DNA of 64,000 nt from Thermoanaerobacter pseudethanolicus ATCC 33223 (lineage in GTDB: Bacteria > Bacillota > Thermoanaerobacteria > Thermoanaerobacterales > Thermoanaerobacteraceae): NCBI RefSeq assembly GCF_000019085.1, contig NC_010321.1:1186501-1250500 (forward strand). Reading direction: 5' to 3'. Positions 33,825 to 43,370 of the stretch are shown in pieces; within the stretch, counting starts at the first letter, position 1, and every line of letters begins with the position of its first letter. The position numbers and the translations under genes are program-made. The notes under the pieces are model-generated. The model was given only the letters and a program-made list of their open reading frames with translations, searched no databases and was not told the origin of the DNA.

Positions 33825-36428
33825 ATGGCCGTCACTCCAATGATGGAACAATATCTTAAAATAAAAGAAAAATATAAAGATGCAATACTCTTTTTCCGCC
33901 TAGGAGATTTTTATGAGATGTTTTACGAAGATGCGGAAATTGCTGCTAAAGAGCTTGAAATAGCTTTGACAGGGAGAGACGCAGGAACGGAAGAAAGAGC
34001 CCCAATGGCTGGTGTTCCTTACCATGCAGCAGACTTTTATATAGACAAGTTGATAAAGAAAGGATATAAAGTTGCTATTTGTGAACAATTAGAAGACCCT
34101 GCAAAAGCAAAAGGATTGGTAAAAAGAGATGTAGTAAGAATATATACTCCGGGGACAATAATAAATCCTGAATCAATGGATGAAAAAACAAATAACTACC
34201 TTGTGTCTGTTTTTAAAGGAAGGGACAATTATGGAATTTGTGCTGTTGATGTAACAACGGGAGATTTATACGCTACAGAACTTAAAAATTGTAAAGACAT
34301 TAAAAGAGTTTATGATGAAATAACAAAGTATGCTCCTTCAGAAATAATCGCTAATGAAGATTTTTTAAAAAATAATAAATACATAAAAATTTTCAAGAAT
34401 AATAACTGTGCTGTAAATATCTATGAAAAGCAGCTTGACTATGAAGAAAAAATTAAATTAATAGAAACTCAATTTAATAAAAAATCCGAAGAATTAGGTA
34501 TAAAAGATAAGCCTTATATGGCTAATTCGTTAGCGGCTCTTTTTAGCTATTTACAAGAATTACAAAAAACTGCTTTAAAGCATATAAACAAATTGCTTAT
34601 ATATGAAGATAACTCCTATATGGGATTAGACAGCAATGCAATAAAAAATTTAGAAATATTAGAGTCTAATAGAAACAAGTCAAAAAAAGGCTCTTTATTA
34701 GGAGTTTTAGATAAAACTGTAACTCCTATGGGAGGAAGGCTTTTAAAAAAATGGCTGGAAGAGCCTTTGCTTAGCAAAGAGCACATTGATGCTCGACTGG
34801 AGGCAGTTGAAGAACTTTTTAATGATTATAAAAATCGCCAAGATTTAAAACAATTTTTAAACAAAATATACGATTTAGAAAGATTGGCCAGCAAAATTGT
34901 CTACCAGAGTATTAATCCAAAAGATTTTATTTCTATAAAGCTATCTCTGCAAAATTTGCCTTACATCAAAGAAATATTAGAAAAGTTCAATTCAAGGCTT
35001 TTAAAAGAGATATGCGAGAAATTTGATACTTTACAAGATATATACGAATTAATAGATAAGTCGATAAAAGATGACCCTTCTACTCAATTAAAAGAAGGAA
35101 ATATCATAAAAGGCGGGTATAATGAAATAGTAGATAAGCTAAGAAAGGCTTCAACAGAAGGTAAAAATTGGATCGCAAATCTTGAGGCTGAAGAAAGAGA
35201 AAAAACAGGCATTAAGAACTTGAGAATAGGTTACAACAAAGTTTTTGGCTATTATATTGAAGTTACAAAATCTAATATACCACAGGTTCCTGAAAGATAC
35301 ATACGAAAACAAACTTTGGCAAATGCAGAAAGGTATGTGACACCTGAGCTTAAAGAAATAGAAGAGACTATATTAGGAGCAGAAGAAAAATTAATTGAGC
35401 TTGAATATCAGCTTTTTAACGAAATAAGAGAAAAAGTAGAACTACAAATTGTAAGAATACAAAACACAGCAAAATATATAGCCACAATAGATGTACTCAT
35501 TTCCTTTGCAGAAGTTGCGGAAACAAATAGATATATAAAACCGATAGTAGATTATAGTGACAGAATAGTCATCAAGGAAGGGAGACATCCAGTAATAGAG
35601 ACTATTTCTGATGAATCTTTTGTAGCAAATGATATAGATATTGGTCCTGAAAATCCTATCATGATAATAACGGGACCTAATATGGCTGGTAAATCTACTT
35701 ACATGAGACAGGTTGCTTTAATTGTACTGATGGCGCAGATAGGCTCCTTTGTCCCTGCTTCTTACGCTAAAATTGGGATTGTAGATAAAATCTTTACAAG
35801 AGTAGGAGCATCCGATGACATCTTTGCAGGACAGAGTACTTTTATGGTTGAAATGTCTGAAGTGGCAAATATATTAAAATCTGCCACTAGTAAAAGTTTG
35901 ATAATACTAGATGAGGTAGGGAGAGGTACAAGCACTTATGATGGTATGAGTATAGCTCATGCAGTTATTGAATATATTCATGAAAAGATAAAGGCTAAAA
36001 CTTTGTTCGCTACTCACTATCATGAATTGACAAAACTTGAAGGCAAGATGAAGGGAGTCAGGAATTATAATGTTTCAGTAGAAGAAAGAGAAGATGACAT
36101 AATATTTTTACGGAAAATAGTACCTGGTGGCGCTGATAAAAGCTATGGAATACAAGTTTCAAAATTAGCAGGACTACCTTATAGCATTGTTGAAAGAGCA
36201 AAAGAGATATTGAACAGTTTGGAAAATGATAAGGTCATAAAGTCAGAATTAGAAAATGCATCACAGCAACTTGCCTTTACTCAAATAGATATTTTTTCTA
36301 CGGCAAAGGATTCGCTAATTGATGATATAGCCAATTGCGATGTGGACAACATGACTCCTATTCAAGCTCTAAATTATTTATATGAATTAAAGGAGAAGGC
36401 AATCTCCTTGAGGAGCGGAGTATTATGA
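33825..36428 (+). CDS. mutS: DNA mismatch-recognition ATPase MutS
   Basis: 867 aa. The mismatch-binding F-x-E is in FFRLGDFYEMFY near residue 28; the ATPase part has Walker A GPNMAGKSTYMRQ, Walker B LIILDEVGRGTSTYDG and the helix-turn-helix end GADKSYGIQVSKLAGLP. ATG 33825 (MAVTPMMEQYL) with GGAGGTG is the start; the longer frame includes promoter sequence. mutL overlaps by 4 bp. Confidence 0.97.
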   Translation: MAVTPMMEQYLKIKEKYKDAILFFRLGDFYEMFYEDAEIAAKELEIALTGRDAGTEERAPMAGVPYHAADFYIDKLIKKGYKVAICEQLEDPAKAKGLVKRDVVRIYTPGTIINPESMDEKTNNYLVSVFKGRDNYGICAVDVTTGDLYATELKNCKDIKRVYDEITKYAPSEIIANEDFLKNNKYIKIFKNNNCAVNIYEKQLDYEEKIKLIETQFNKKSEELGIKDKPYMANSLAALFSYLQELQKTALKHINKLLIYEDNSYMGLDSNAIKNLEILESNRNKSKKGSLLGVLDKTVTPMGGRLLKKWLEEPLLSKEHIDARLEAVEELFNDYKNRQDLKQFLNKIYDLERLASKIVYQSINPKDFISIKLSLQNLPYIKEILEKFNSRLLKEICEKFDTLQDIYELIDKSIKDDPSTQLKEGNIIKGGYNEIVDKLRKASTEGKNWIANLEAEEREKTGIKNLRIGYNKVFGYYIEVTKSNIPQVPERYIRKQTLANAERYVTPELKEIEETILGAEEKLIELEYQLFNEIREKVELQIVRIQNTAKYIATIDVLISFAEVAETNRYIKPIVDYSDRIVIKEGRHPVIETISDESFVANDIDIGPENPIMIITGPNMAGKSTYMRQVALIVLMAQIGSFVPASYAKIGIVDKIFTRVGASDDIFAGQSTFMVEMSEVANILKSATSKSLIILDEVGRGTSTYDGMSIAHAVIEYIHEKIKAKTLFATHYHELTKLEGKMKGVRNYNVSVEEREDDIIFLRKIVPGGADKSYGIQVSKLAGLPYSIVERAKEILNSLENDKVIKSELENASQQLAFTQIDIFSTAKDSLIDDIANCDVDNMTPIQALNYLYELKEKAISLRSGVL

Positions 36429-38269
36429 ATAAAATTCATCTTTTAGATGAAAAGACAATAAATAAAATTTCTGCAGGAGAAGTTGTTGAAAGACCTGCCT
36501 CTATAGTGAAAGAATTAATTGAAAATTCTATTGACGCTGGAAGCAAAAATATTACAGTGGAAATTTTAGAAGGTGGCATTCCTTATATAAAGGTATCTGA
36601 CGACGGTTGTGGAATGAATGAAATAGACGCCATTTTAGCTTTTGAAAGGCACGCCACCAGCAAGATAAAATCTGACAATGACCTTTATAGTATAGGGACA
36701 TTAGGTTTTAGAGGAGAGGCCTTAGCTAGTATTGCGGCAGTTTCCCATGTAACTTTACAGACTAAAGAAGAAGGAGCTTTATTTGGTACTAAAGTTGTTG
36801 TGGAAGGTGGGAAGGTAGTAGAAAAAACTACTTGTGGTTGTGCAAAAGGATGTAGTATTGAAGTAAGAGATGTGTTTTTTAATACGCCGGCACGAAGGAA
36901 GTTTTTGAAACGTCCTTCAACAGAGAGTATGTATATAACTGATGTTGTAACTAAATTGTGCCTTTCCCATCCTGAAGTTTCTTTTAAATATGTAAAAGAC
37001 AGGAAACTACAGTTTATAACATCAGGTAATGGAAATATAGAAGATGTAATTTTGAGGCTTTTTGGAAATGAAGTCTACTCTTCTCTTATGTCAGCTTCTT
37101 TTGAAAGTGAAGATTTGAAATTAAAGATTTTAGCAGGTAAAAATTCTTTAAATTATTCAAATAGGAATATGCAATTTTTCTATGTAAATGGAAGATACGT
37201 AAAAAATAAGACCCTCTCGGCCGCTGTAGATGAAGCTTTTAAGACTTATATACCTGTGAACCGATATCCTGCTGTTTTTTTGTACATGGAAATAGACCCA
37301 AGGCAGATTGATGTGAATATACATCCTTCAAAATTAGAGATAAAATTTTCAGATGAAAGAAGAATTTTTGAAGCTGTTTATAAAACTATAAAGGATAGCC
37401 TTCATAAATACAACTTGATACCAGAAGTAAAAATTGAAGAAAAGAAAAATATCTTTGAAATTGAAACTCCAACTATTTCAGCTGAGCAGACGAAATTATA
37501 CTTTACTTCTTCTGATAAAGAAGTAGAAAAGGAAAAAAAGAAATTTGACAATGAATTTAAAGGTAAGAATGTTTTTTTAAAAGATAATGTATTAAAAGAA
37601 AATAGTAAAAATAGTAGTTTAGATAACCATTTGGCTGTTTATGAGGAATATGAACATGAAAAAGAAGAAATAAATAAAAATGACCTTGCTAAAAAAATAA
37701 GTGATATAAGAATAGTGGGCACATTATTTTCTACTTATATAATCGTAGAAAAGGAAGATGTATTCTATATAATTGACCAACATGCTGCCCACGAAAGGAT
37801 TTTATATGAAAAATTTACTTCCCAATATGAAAAAATTCAAACAAGGCAGGTAACATTTCCTATTGTAGTAGAATTACAACCAAGAGACTTAGAACTTGTT
37901 CATCAAGAAAAAGAGCTTTTAAATAAATTAGGTTATGTATTTGAGGAATTTGGGAACAATTCTATAATATTAAGAGAAGTGCCTGTAATTTTAGGACAGC
38001 CAGAAGCAAGGCAGTTATTTATAGATATAGTGGAAAAACTTAAAGATAAGGAACTTGTCAATAAAATATCCTTAAAAGAAGAAAATATTATAATGATGGC
38101 TTGTAAAGCTGCAGTAAAAGCTATGGATAATTTATCTGAAAAAGAAATTAATAAACTTTTTGATGACTTAAAAATTACAGAAAATCCTTATACTTGTCCT
38201 CACGGAAGACCTGTTATAATCGCTATAACAAAAACTCAGTTAGAAAAGATGTTTAAAAGAATTATGTAA
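36425..38269 (+). CDS. mutL: DNA mismatch repair protein MutL
   Basis: 614 aa. N-terminal GHKL ATPase: IAAGEVV-like ISAGEVVERPASIVKELIEN, DDGCGM, GFRGEALASIAAV, then TPARRKFLK. The C-terminal domain holds the endonuclease motif DQHAAHERILYE (DQHAxxExxxxE) and CPHGRP, so this MutL is an endonuclease type, as expected without MutH. ATGA overlap with mutS. Confidence 0.97.
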   Translation: MNKIHLLDEKTINKISAGEVVERPASIVKELIENSIDAGSKNITVEILEGGIPYIKVSDDGCGMNEIDAILAFERHATSKIKSDNDLYSIGTLGFRGEALASIAAVSHVTLQTKEEGALFGTKVVVEGGKVVEKTTCGCAKGCSIEVRDVFFNTPARRKFLKRPSTESMYITDVVTKLCLSHPEVSFKYVKDRKLQFITSGNGNIEDVILRLFGNEVYSSLMSASFESEDLKLKILAGKNSLNYSNRNMQFFYVNGRYVKNKTLSAAVDEAFKTYIPVNRYPAVFLYMEIDPRQIDVNIHPSKLEIKFSDERRIFEAVYKTIKDSLHKYNLIPEVKIEEKKNIFEIETPTISAEQTKLYFTSSDKEVEKEKKKFDNEFKGKNVFLKDNVLKENSKNSSLDNHLAVYEEYEHEKEEINKNDLAKKISDIRIVGTLFSTYIIVEKEDVFYIIDQHAAHERILYEKFTSQYEKIQTRQVTFPIVVELQPRDLELVHQEKELLNKLGYVFEEFGNNSIILREVPVILGQPEARQLFIDIVEKLKDKELVNKISLKEENIIMMACKAAVKAMDNLSEKEINKLFDDLKITENPYTCPHGRPVIIAITKTQLEKMFKRIM

Positions 38270-38284
38270 TATAAGGGTGATGGG

Positions 38285-39232
38285 ATGGCTATACAAATTG
38301 TGCTTATTGTTGGGCCCACAGCCTCTGGCAAGTCTAAATTAGCAGTAGACGTGGCAAAAGAATTTAATGGAGAAATCATTTCTGCTGACTCTATGCAAGT
38401 TTATAAGTACATGGATGTTGGTACAGCAAAAATTACAAAGGAAGAAATGCAAGGCATCCCTCATTATTTGATAGATATTGTAGAGCCAGATCAAGAGTTT
38501 AGTGTAGCAGAATATGAAAAAAGAGCGAAAGAGATTATAAAGGATATTTACAAAAGAGGGAAACTTCCTATAATTGTAGGGGGAACTGGTTTATATATCA
38601 ATTCAATAATTTACATCATGCACTTTTCTGATTTTGAAGGAAGCAAAGAATTTAGAGAGAAAATGAAAGAATTAGCAAATACTTATGGCAGTCAATATCT
38701 TTATGAAAAATTAAAAAGTGTGGACCCAGAGGCGGCAAAAAAAATACATCCAAATGATATTAGAAGAATCATCAGAGCTTTAGAAGTTTATGAATTTACA
38801 GGGAAACCTATTTCTTACTATCAAAAAATGAGTGGTATGCGTTTAAATCCAGAGTATCAGCCTATAATGATAGGGCTTAATTTCAGAGACAGACAAATTT
38901 TATACGATAGAATTAATCAAAGAGTGGATGAAATGATAAAAAATAATTTGGTTGAAGAAGTGGTAAACTTGCTAAAAATCGGGTATAATAAAGACAGTAC
39001 TGCTATGCAGGCTTTAGGATATAAAGAAATTGTCGAATATTTAAAAGGAGAGATTTCTTTAGAAGAAGCTATTGAAAAAATTAAAAAAGGGACAAGGAGG
39101 TATGCAAAAAGACAGATCACCTGGTTTAAGGGTTATGACTTTATCAAATGGTTTTTTGTAGATGACTATAAAAATTATGAAGAACTCAAGAAAAATATTA
39201 TTAAATATTTAGCAGGAAAATTAAATTTTTGA
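38285..39232 (+). CDS. miaA: tRNA dimethylallyltransferase
   Basis: Adds dimethylallyl to A37 of tRNAs, the step before MiaB. P-loop IVGPTASGKSKLAVD near residue 8, then SADSMQVYKYMDVGTAK and the KKGTRRYAKRQITWFKG region near the end. 315 aa, normal. Third gene of the mutS-mutL-miaA-hfq series. Confidence 0.96.
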   Translation: MAIQIVLIVGPTASGKSKLAVDVAKEFNGEIISADSMQVYKYMDVGTAKITKEEMQGIPHYLIDIVEPDQEFSVAEYEKRAKEIIKDIYKRGKLPIIVGGTGLYINSIIYIMHFSDFEGSKEFREKMKELANTYGSQYLYEKLKSVDPEAAKKIHPNDIRRIIRALEVYEFTGKPISYYQKMSGMRLNPEYQPIMIGLNFRDRQILYDRINQRVDEMIKNNLVEEVVNLLKIGYNKDSTAMQALGYKEIVEYLKGEISLEEAIEKIKKGTRRYAKRQITWFKGYDFIKWFFVDDYKNYEELKKNIIKYLAGKLNF

Positions 39233-39274
39233 TAGAATATAACTAATGATACATATTAAAGAAGGGGGATAAAG

Positions 39275-39535
39275 ATGGCAAGTTCAAAAGCAGCTATTAA
39301 TTTACAGGATATCTTTTTAAATCAAGTGAGGAAAGAGCATGTACCAGTAACTGTCTACTTAATCAACGGATTTCAATTAAAGGGTTTAGTGAAAGGATTT
39401 GATAATTTTACAGTGGTGTTGGAGTCAGAGAACAAACAGCAACTTCTTATCTACAAACATGCTATTTCGACAATTACACCTCAAAAGCCTGTGATCTTCT
39501 CTGCTTCTGATAAAGATGAGAAGAGAGAAGAGTGA
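39275..39535 (+). CDS. hfq: RNA chaperone Hfq
   Basis: 86 aa. Sm1 motif [23 protein letters not shown]-like and Sm2 YKHAISTI (Y-K-H, the RNA-binding pocket). AAGGGGGA ribosome site. Downstream of miaA as in most bacteria; acidic short tail (DKDEKREE). Confidence 0.96.
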   Translation: MASSKAAINLQDIFLNQVRKEHVPVTVYLINGFQLKGLVKGFDNFTVVLESENKQQLLIYKHAISTITPQKPVIFSASDKDEKREE

Positions 39536-39545
39536 AAAAAACAAA

Positions 39546-39578
39546 AAAACAGTATTAGGGCAACTAATACTGTTTTTT
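39546..39578 (+). terminator. Terminator of the mutS-hfq block
   Basis: Perfect 13-bp stem AAAACAGTATTAG / CTAATACTGTTTT with a GGCAA loop and T run. Confidence 0.9.
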
Positions 39579-39608
39579 TGAAATAATAAAGTAAGGGAGT
39601 TTGCCAAA

Positions 39609-40403
39609 ATGAAGATTGGTTTCATAGGTGTTGGCAATATGGGCCTTGCCCTTATAAAGGGCATATTAAAAGCGGATTTTATAGAGGCAGAAGATCTAAT
39701 TCTTTACGATCCAGTGAAAGAAAAAACAGCGGGATTAGAGAAAGAATTTGGAGTTGCTATTGCAAAAGACAATATTGATTTAACTGAAAAGTCGGACATT
39801 ATCATCTTAGCAGTAAAACCTAACATCTACGACGTTGTTTTGGAGGAAATAAGAGCAAAAGTAACTGATAAAAAGATAATAATCATTATAGCTCCAGGTA
39901 TAACTATAAGCCATGTCAAAGATATTTTAAAAGCAGGAAAAATAGTGAGAACAATACCTAATACTCCTGCTTTAATAGGAGAAGGTGTTACTGCTATAAG
40001 TTACTCACAAGAGATACAACAAGAGGATAAAGAAATTGTGGAGAAGATTTTTAAAACCTGTGGGGAAATTGTAGAAGTAGAAGAAAAGTTAATTGATGCT
40101 GCAATGGCTGTCTCTAGTTGTAGTCCAGCATTTGTGTACATGTTTATTGAAGCATTGGCAGATGGTGGTGTACTATTGGGATTACCAAGAGATGTTGCGT
40201 ATAAATTAGCTTCAAAGGCTGTAGCTGGTGCAGGTAACATGGTATTAAAAACAGGTTTTCATCCTGGCCAATTAAAAGACATGGTAACATCTCCAGGTGG
40301 TACAACTATTGAAGGTATAAGGATTTTGGAAAAAAATGCAATGAGAAGTGCAGTGATTGAAGCAGTGGCTGCAGCATATCAAAAAACAAAGGGATTGAAG
40401 TAA
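39609..40403 (+). CDS. proC: Pyrroline-5-carboxylate reductase
   Basis: Last step of proline synthesis. N-terminal dinucleotide fold IGFIGVGNMGLALIKG, then VRTIPNTPALIGEGVTA and the C-terminal signature DMVTSPGGTTIEGIRILE (about residues 220-237). 264 aa. rnhA starts 2 bp after its stop. Confidence 0.96.
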   Translation: MKIGFIGVGNMGLALIKGILKADFIEAEDLILYDPVKEKTAGLEKEFGVAIAKDNIDLTEKSDIIILAVKPNIYDVVLEEIRAKVTDKKIIIIIAPGITISHVKDILKAGKIVRTIPNTPALIGEGVTAISYSQEIQQEDKEIVEKIFKTCGEIVEVEEKLIDAAMAVSSCSPAFVYMFIEALADGGVLLGLPRDVAYKLASKAVAGAGNMVLKTGFHPGQLKDMVTSPGGTTIEGIRILEKNAMRSAVIEAVAAAYQKTKGLK

Positions 40404-40405
40404 AA

Positions 40406-40873
40406 ATGTCAAATAATATCGATGTTGTTGAAATATACACAGATGGAGCTTGTAGTGGTAATCCTGGTCCAGGTGGCTGGGCAGCAGTTTTACTGTACAA
40501 AGGAACAAAAAAAGAAATATCAGGATTTGAAGAAAATACTACAAACAATAGAATGGAATTAAAAGCAGTAATAGAAGGTTTGAAAGCCTTAAAAAGGCCT
40601 TGTAAAGTTAATTTATATAGTGATAGTAGTTATGTAATAAATGCCTTTAAAGAAGGCTGGCTTGAAAAGTGGCAGAAAAACAATTGGCTAAAATCAGATA
40701 AAACTCCAGTAGAAAATCAGGACTTGTGGAAGGAGCTTTTAGAGATTTCAAAAAATCATCAAGTCAATTGGATTAAAGTAAAGGGCCATGCAGATAATGA
40801 ATACAATAATTTATGTGATAGACTGGCTACAGAGCAAATAAAAAGAAATACCAGACAAAACCCCAAGGAGTGA
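40406..40873 (+). CDS. rnhA: Ribonuclease HI
   Basis: Cleaves RNA in RNA-DNA hybrids. 155 aa with the DEDD set: IYTDGACSGNPGPGGW (D12), NRMELKAVIEG (E in MEL), YSDSSYVIN (D) and HADNEYNNLCDRLA (D). Full-length bacterial type 1 enzyme with basic protrusion (WLEKWQKNNW). Confidence 0.96.
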   Translation: MSNNIDVVEIYTDGACSGNPGPGGWAAVLLYKGTKKEISGFEENTTNNRMELKAVIEGLKALKRPCKVNLYSDSSYVINAFKEGWLEKWQKNNWLKSDKTPVENQDLWKELLEISKNHQVNWIKVKGHADNEYNNLCDRLATEQIKRNTRQNPKE

Positions 40874-40898
40874 ATTTACAAATTTCCTTTGGGGTTTT
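40860..40898 (+). terminator. Terminator of proC-rnhA
   Basis: CCCCAAGGA / TCCTTTGGGG stem with one bulge, then TTTTG; overlaps the rnhA stop region. Confidence 0.75.
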
Positions 40899-40954
40899 GT
40901 TTATATGGTGTAAAATAATTAAGGCAAGGATGCCGAAGTTATACCAAAAAATAC

Positions 40955-40984
40955 TTGATTTTGGCTCAGAAATTATGTTATGAT
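40955..40984 (+). promoter_or_regulatory. Promoter of the Xer-type recombinase gene
   Basis: -35 TTGATT (40955-40960), 18-bp spacer, -10 TATGAT (40979-40984). Transcription would start at about 40991, just before the palindrome. Confidence 0.5.
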
Positions 40985-40994
40985 ATATACAAGT

Positions 40995-41024
40995 AATTAT
41001 ACGAAATAGTTATTTCGTATAATT
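40995..41024. promoter_or_regulatory. Perfect 13-bp palindrome in recombinase leader
   Basis: AATTATACGAAAT (40995-41007) and ATTTCGTATAATT (41012-41024) around AGTT. It falls at the very 5' end of the predicted transcript, 26 bp before the start codon, with no T run. Candidate operator, recombinase-binding site or 5' stem-loop. Confidence 0.55.
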
Positions 41025-41049
41025 AGGATTGTAGAAAGGAGTTTTGAAA

Positions 41050-42042
41050 ATGTCTAATGAAATTTCTAATAATACTTCCAATAATGGTTCTATTAAATAT
41101 CCCCCTCTTCTTGAAGAATTTTTAAACTACTTCTCAACTGTAAAAGCCCGCTCTTATAATACTGTAAAAGCTTATGCCTATGATTTAGTTTTGTTTTTGC
41201 GTTTTTTAAAGCAAAGGCGCGGAAAAGTTAGTCCTGATGTTGAATTTGATGAAATAGATATCTCTGATGTGGATGTTGATTTGATAGAGTCTGTTGATTT
41301 AAACGACTTATACGCCTATCTTAACTTTGTGGCTAACGAAAGGTCTAATACTCCCCATGCTCGTGCTCGAAAAGTAGCAAGTTTAAGGTCTTTTTATAAC
41401 TATCTTTATAAAAAAGCTAAGGTGCTAAGCAAAAATCCTACTCAAGAATTAGAGTCGCCAAAACTTTCTGTAAGACAGCCTATTTACCTCACCCTTGATG
41501 AAAGTAAAAAACTTTTAAATTCCATAGATGGACCTTTTAAAGAAAGAGATTACGCAATTATCACTTTGTTTTTAAACTGTGGGCTCAGAGTTTCTGAACT
41601 GGTGAATATAAATTTAGACGACATAAAAGATGATAAACTAACTGTTATAGGAAAAGGAAATAAACAAAGAACAGTTTATTTAAATGATGCCTGTATTAAT
41701 GCAATAAATACATATTTGAAGGTAAGACCTAAAGAAGGAGTCAAAGATAAAAAGGCTTTGTTTTTGAGCAAAAGGCTTAAACGCATAAGTGTTAAAACTG
41801 TACAATATACCGTAAAAAAACATTTAAAAAATGCTAATTTAGAAGGAAAAAAATATTCTGCCCATAAATTGCGCCATACAGCCGCGACTTTGATGTACAG
41901 ATATGGTAATGTAGATATAAGGACTTTACAAAAGCTCCTAGGGCATTCTAACGTGTCTACGACGCAAATTTATACCCATGTAGATGATTCGCAATTAAAA
42001 GAAGCTGTAAATAAAAACCCTTTATCACAAAAGGAAGATTGA
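41050..42042 (+). CDS. Xer-type tyrosine recombinase
   Basis: 330 aa. N-terminal SAM-like domain (FLNYFSTVKARSYNTVKAYAYDLVLFLRFL), then the catalytic part with Arg in NCGLRVSELVNINLDDI, Lys region GKGNKQRTVYL, HKLRHTAATLM, LLGHSNVSTTQIYTHV (R...K...HxxR...H...Y all present). An acidic insert (VEFDEIDISDVDVDLIESVD) between the N-terminal helices is unusual. Could be the chromosome-dimer resolvase XerC/D type or an orphan. ATG 41050 after AAAGGAG. Codon use and context look native. Confidence 0.88.
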   Translation: MSNEISNNTSNNGSIKYPPLLEEFLNYFSTVKARSYNTVKAYAYDLVLFLRFLKQRRGKVSPDVEFDEIDISDVDVDLIESVDLNDLYAYLNFVANERSNTPHARARKVASLRSFYNYLYKKAKVLSKNPTQELESPKLSVRQPIYLTLDESKKLLNSIDGPFKERDYAIITLFLNCGLRVSELVNINLDDIKDDKLTVIGKGNKQRTVYLNDACINAINTYLKVRPKEGVKDKKALFLSKRLKRISVKTVQYTVKKHLKNANLEGKKYSAHKLRHTAATLMYRYGNVDIRTLQKLLGHSNVSTTQIYTHVDDSQLKEAVNKNPLSQKED

Positions 42043-42085
42043 AAATAAAATTCAAGAGGAAAATCTTTCCTCTTGAATTTTATTT
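42043..42085. terminator. Bidirectional terminator, perfect 20-bp stem
   Basis: AAATAAAATTCAAGAGGAAA (42043-42062) pairs perfectly with 42066-42085 around ATC. Lies between the convergent recombinase gene and the ynbB-like gene and serves both. Confidence 0.9.
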
Positions 42086-42091
42086 CGTAGC

Positions 42092-43366
42092 TTATTCTTC
42101 TTTGTAAATATTATTTAAAGCAATAGCCATTGCCAATTTTACTTGAGGATAAGTAAGACCACCTTGCACGTATGCGATATAAGGTTCTCTTATAGGGGCA
42201 TCTGCACTTAACTCTATAGAAGATCCTTGTATAAATCCTCCTGCTGCCATTATGACTTTATCCTGATATCCTGGCATGTCCCACGGCTCAGGAATTACAT
42301 GAGAGTCTACTGGGGACCCCATTTGTATTCCCTGGATAAAAGATATCAACTCTTCAGCAGTTTTAAATTTGATAGCTTGAACTATGTCAGTTCTTTCTTC
42401 GTCATATTTTGGAGTAACTTCATAGCCTAAGTCTGACATAATTTTCGCTAAAAGAACAGCTCCTTTTAAAGCTTGTCCTACCACTTGAGGTGCAAAAAAT
42501 AACCCTTGTAAAATCAATCTATTTAAATCTAAAGAAGGACCTACCTCTTTTCCTATGCCAGGGGCATATAGCCTATAAGAAGCATTTTCAACTAATTCCT
42601 TTTTTCCTACTACATATCCACCTGTAGGGGCAATTCCCCCACCTATGTTTTTTATAAGAGAACCTGCTATAATGTCGGCTCCTACTTCTGTTGGTTCTTT
42701 TATCTCAGTAAATTCTCCATAGCAATTATCTACAAATATGATTACATCTTCTTTTACCTTTTTAATTTCACTAATTGCCTTTTCTATATCTTCTATCTTC
42801 AAAGACTTTCTATAGTCATACCCTTTTGATCGTTGAATCATCACCATTTTAGTTTTTGAGGTTATTGCTTTTTTTACACTTTCTATATCTATTTTTCCAT
42901 CATTAAGGAGGGGAATTTCTTTATATATAACTCCGTATTCTTTTAAACTTCCCCTCCCCTCCCCTTTTATCCCTATTATTTCTTCTAACGTATCATAAGG
43001 CCTCCCACAAGCTGAAATTAGCTCTTCATTTGGTTTTAAATTGCCAAATAGACATAATGCTATAGCATGAGTTCCAGAAACGATTTGAGGCCTTACTAAA
43101 GCGTCTTCTGCGGCAAATATTCCTGCATATATCTTTTCGATTGTCTCTCGCCCGATGTCACCATATCCATAGCCAGTTGTGCCATTAAAATGGATATCGC
43201 TTAATTTGTTCTTTTGGAAATGATATATGACCTTATACTGATTGTACTCTACAGTCTTATCAATCTTTCTAAATACAGGATAACAATCTTTTTCTGCTTT
43301 TTCTATAACTTCGATTATTTTTGAGTTTATATGGAAATTGTTCTGCAAAAATTTTTTTGTGTCCAT
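42092..43366 (-). CDS. YnbB-like PLP enzyme (methionine gamma-lyase/aluminium-resistance family)
   Basis: 424-aa PLP enzyme of the fold-type I family named after methionine gamma-lyase. NGTTGYGYGDIGRETIEKIYAGIF near residue 58, VSGTHAIALCLF near 98, IFVDNCYGEF near 212 and the Lys site GSLIKNIGGGIAPTGGYVVG near 236. Substrate not established. It starts 4 bp after spoVK, as in Bacillus where ynbB is near spoVK and hfq. Confidence 0.87.
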   Translation of the reverse strand: MDTKKFLQNNFHINSKIIEVIEKAEKDCYPVFRKIDKTVEYNQYKVIYHFQKNKLSDIHFNGTTGYGYGDIGRETIEKIYAGIFAAEDALVRPQIVSGTHAIALCLFGNLKPNEELISACGRPYDTLEEIIGIKGEGRGSLKEYGVIYKEIPLLNDGKIDIESVKKAITSKTKMVMIQRSKGYDYRKSLKIEDIEKAISEIKKVKEDVIIFVDNCYGEFTEIKEPTEVGADIIAGSLIKNIGGGIAPTGGYVVGKKELVENASYRLYAPGIGKEVGPSLDLNRLILQGLFFAPQVVGQALKGAVLLAKIMSDLGYEVTPKYDEERTDIVQAIKFKTAEELISFIQGIQMGSPVDSHVIPEPWDMPGYQDKVIMAAGGFIQGSSIELSADAPIREPYIAYVQGGLTYPQVKLAMAIALNNIYKEE

Positions 43367-43370
43367 TTTC

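Noticed and set aside
40995-41024. Palindrome as a loxP-like site
   Set aside because: It shares TATACGAA with loxP arms, but the arms point the other way round and the centre is 4 bp and not 8, so it is not a lox site.
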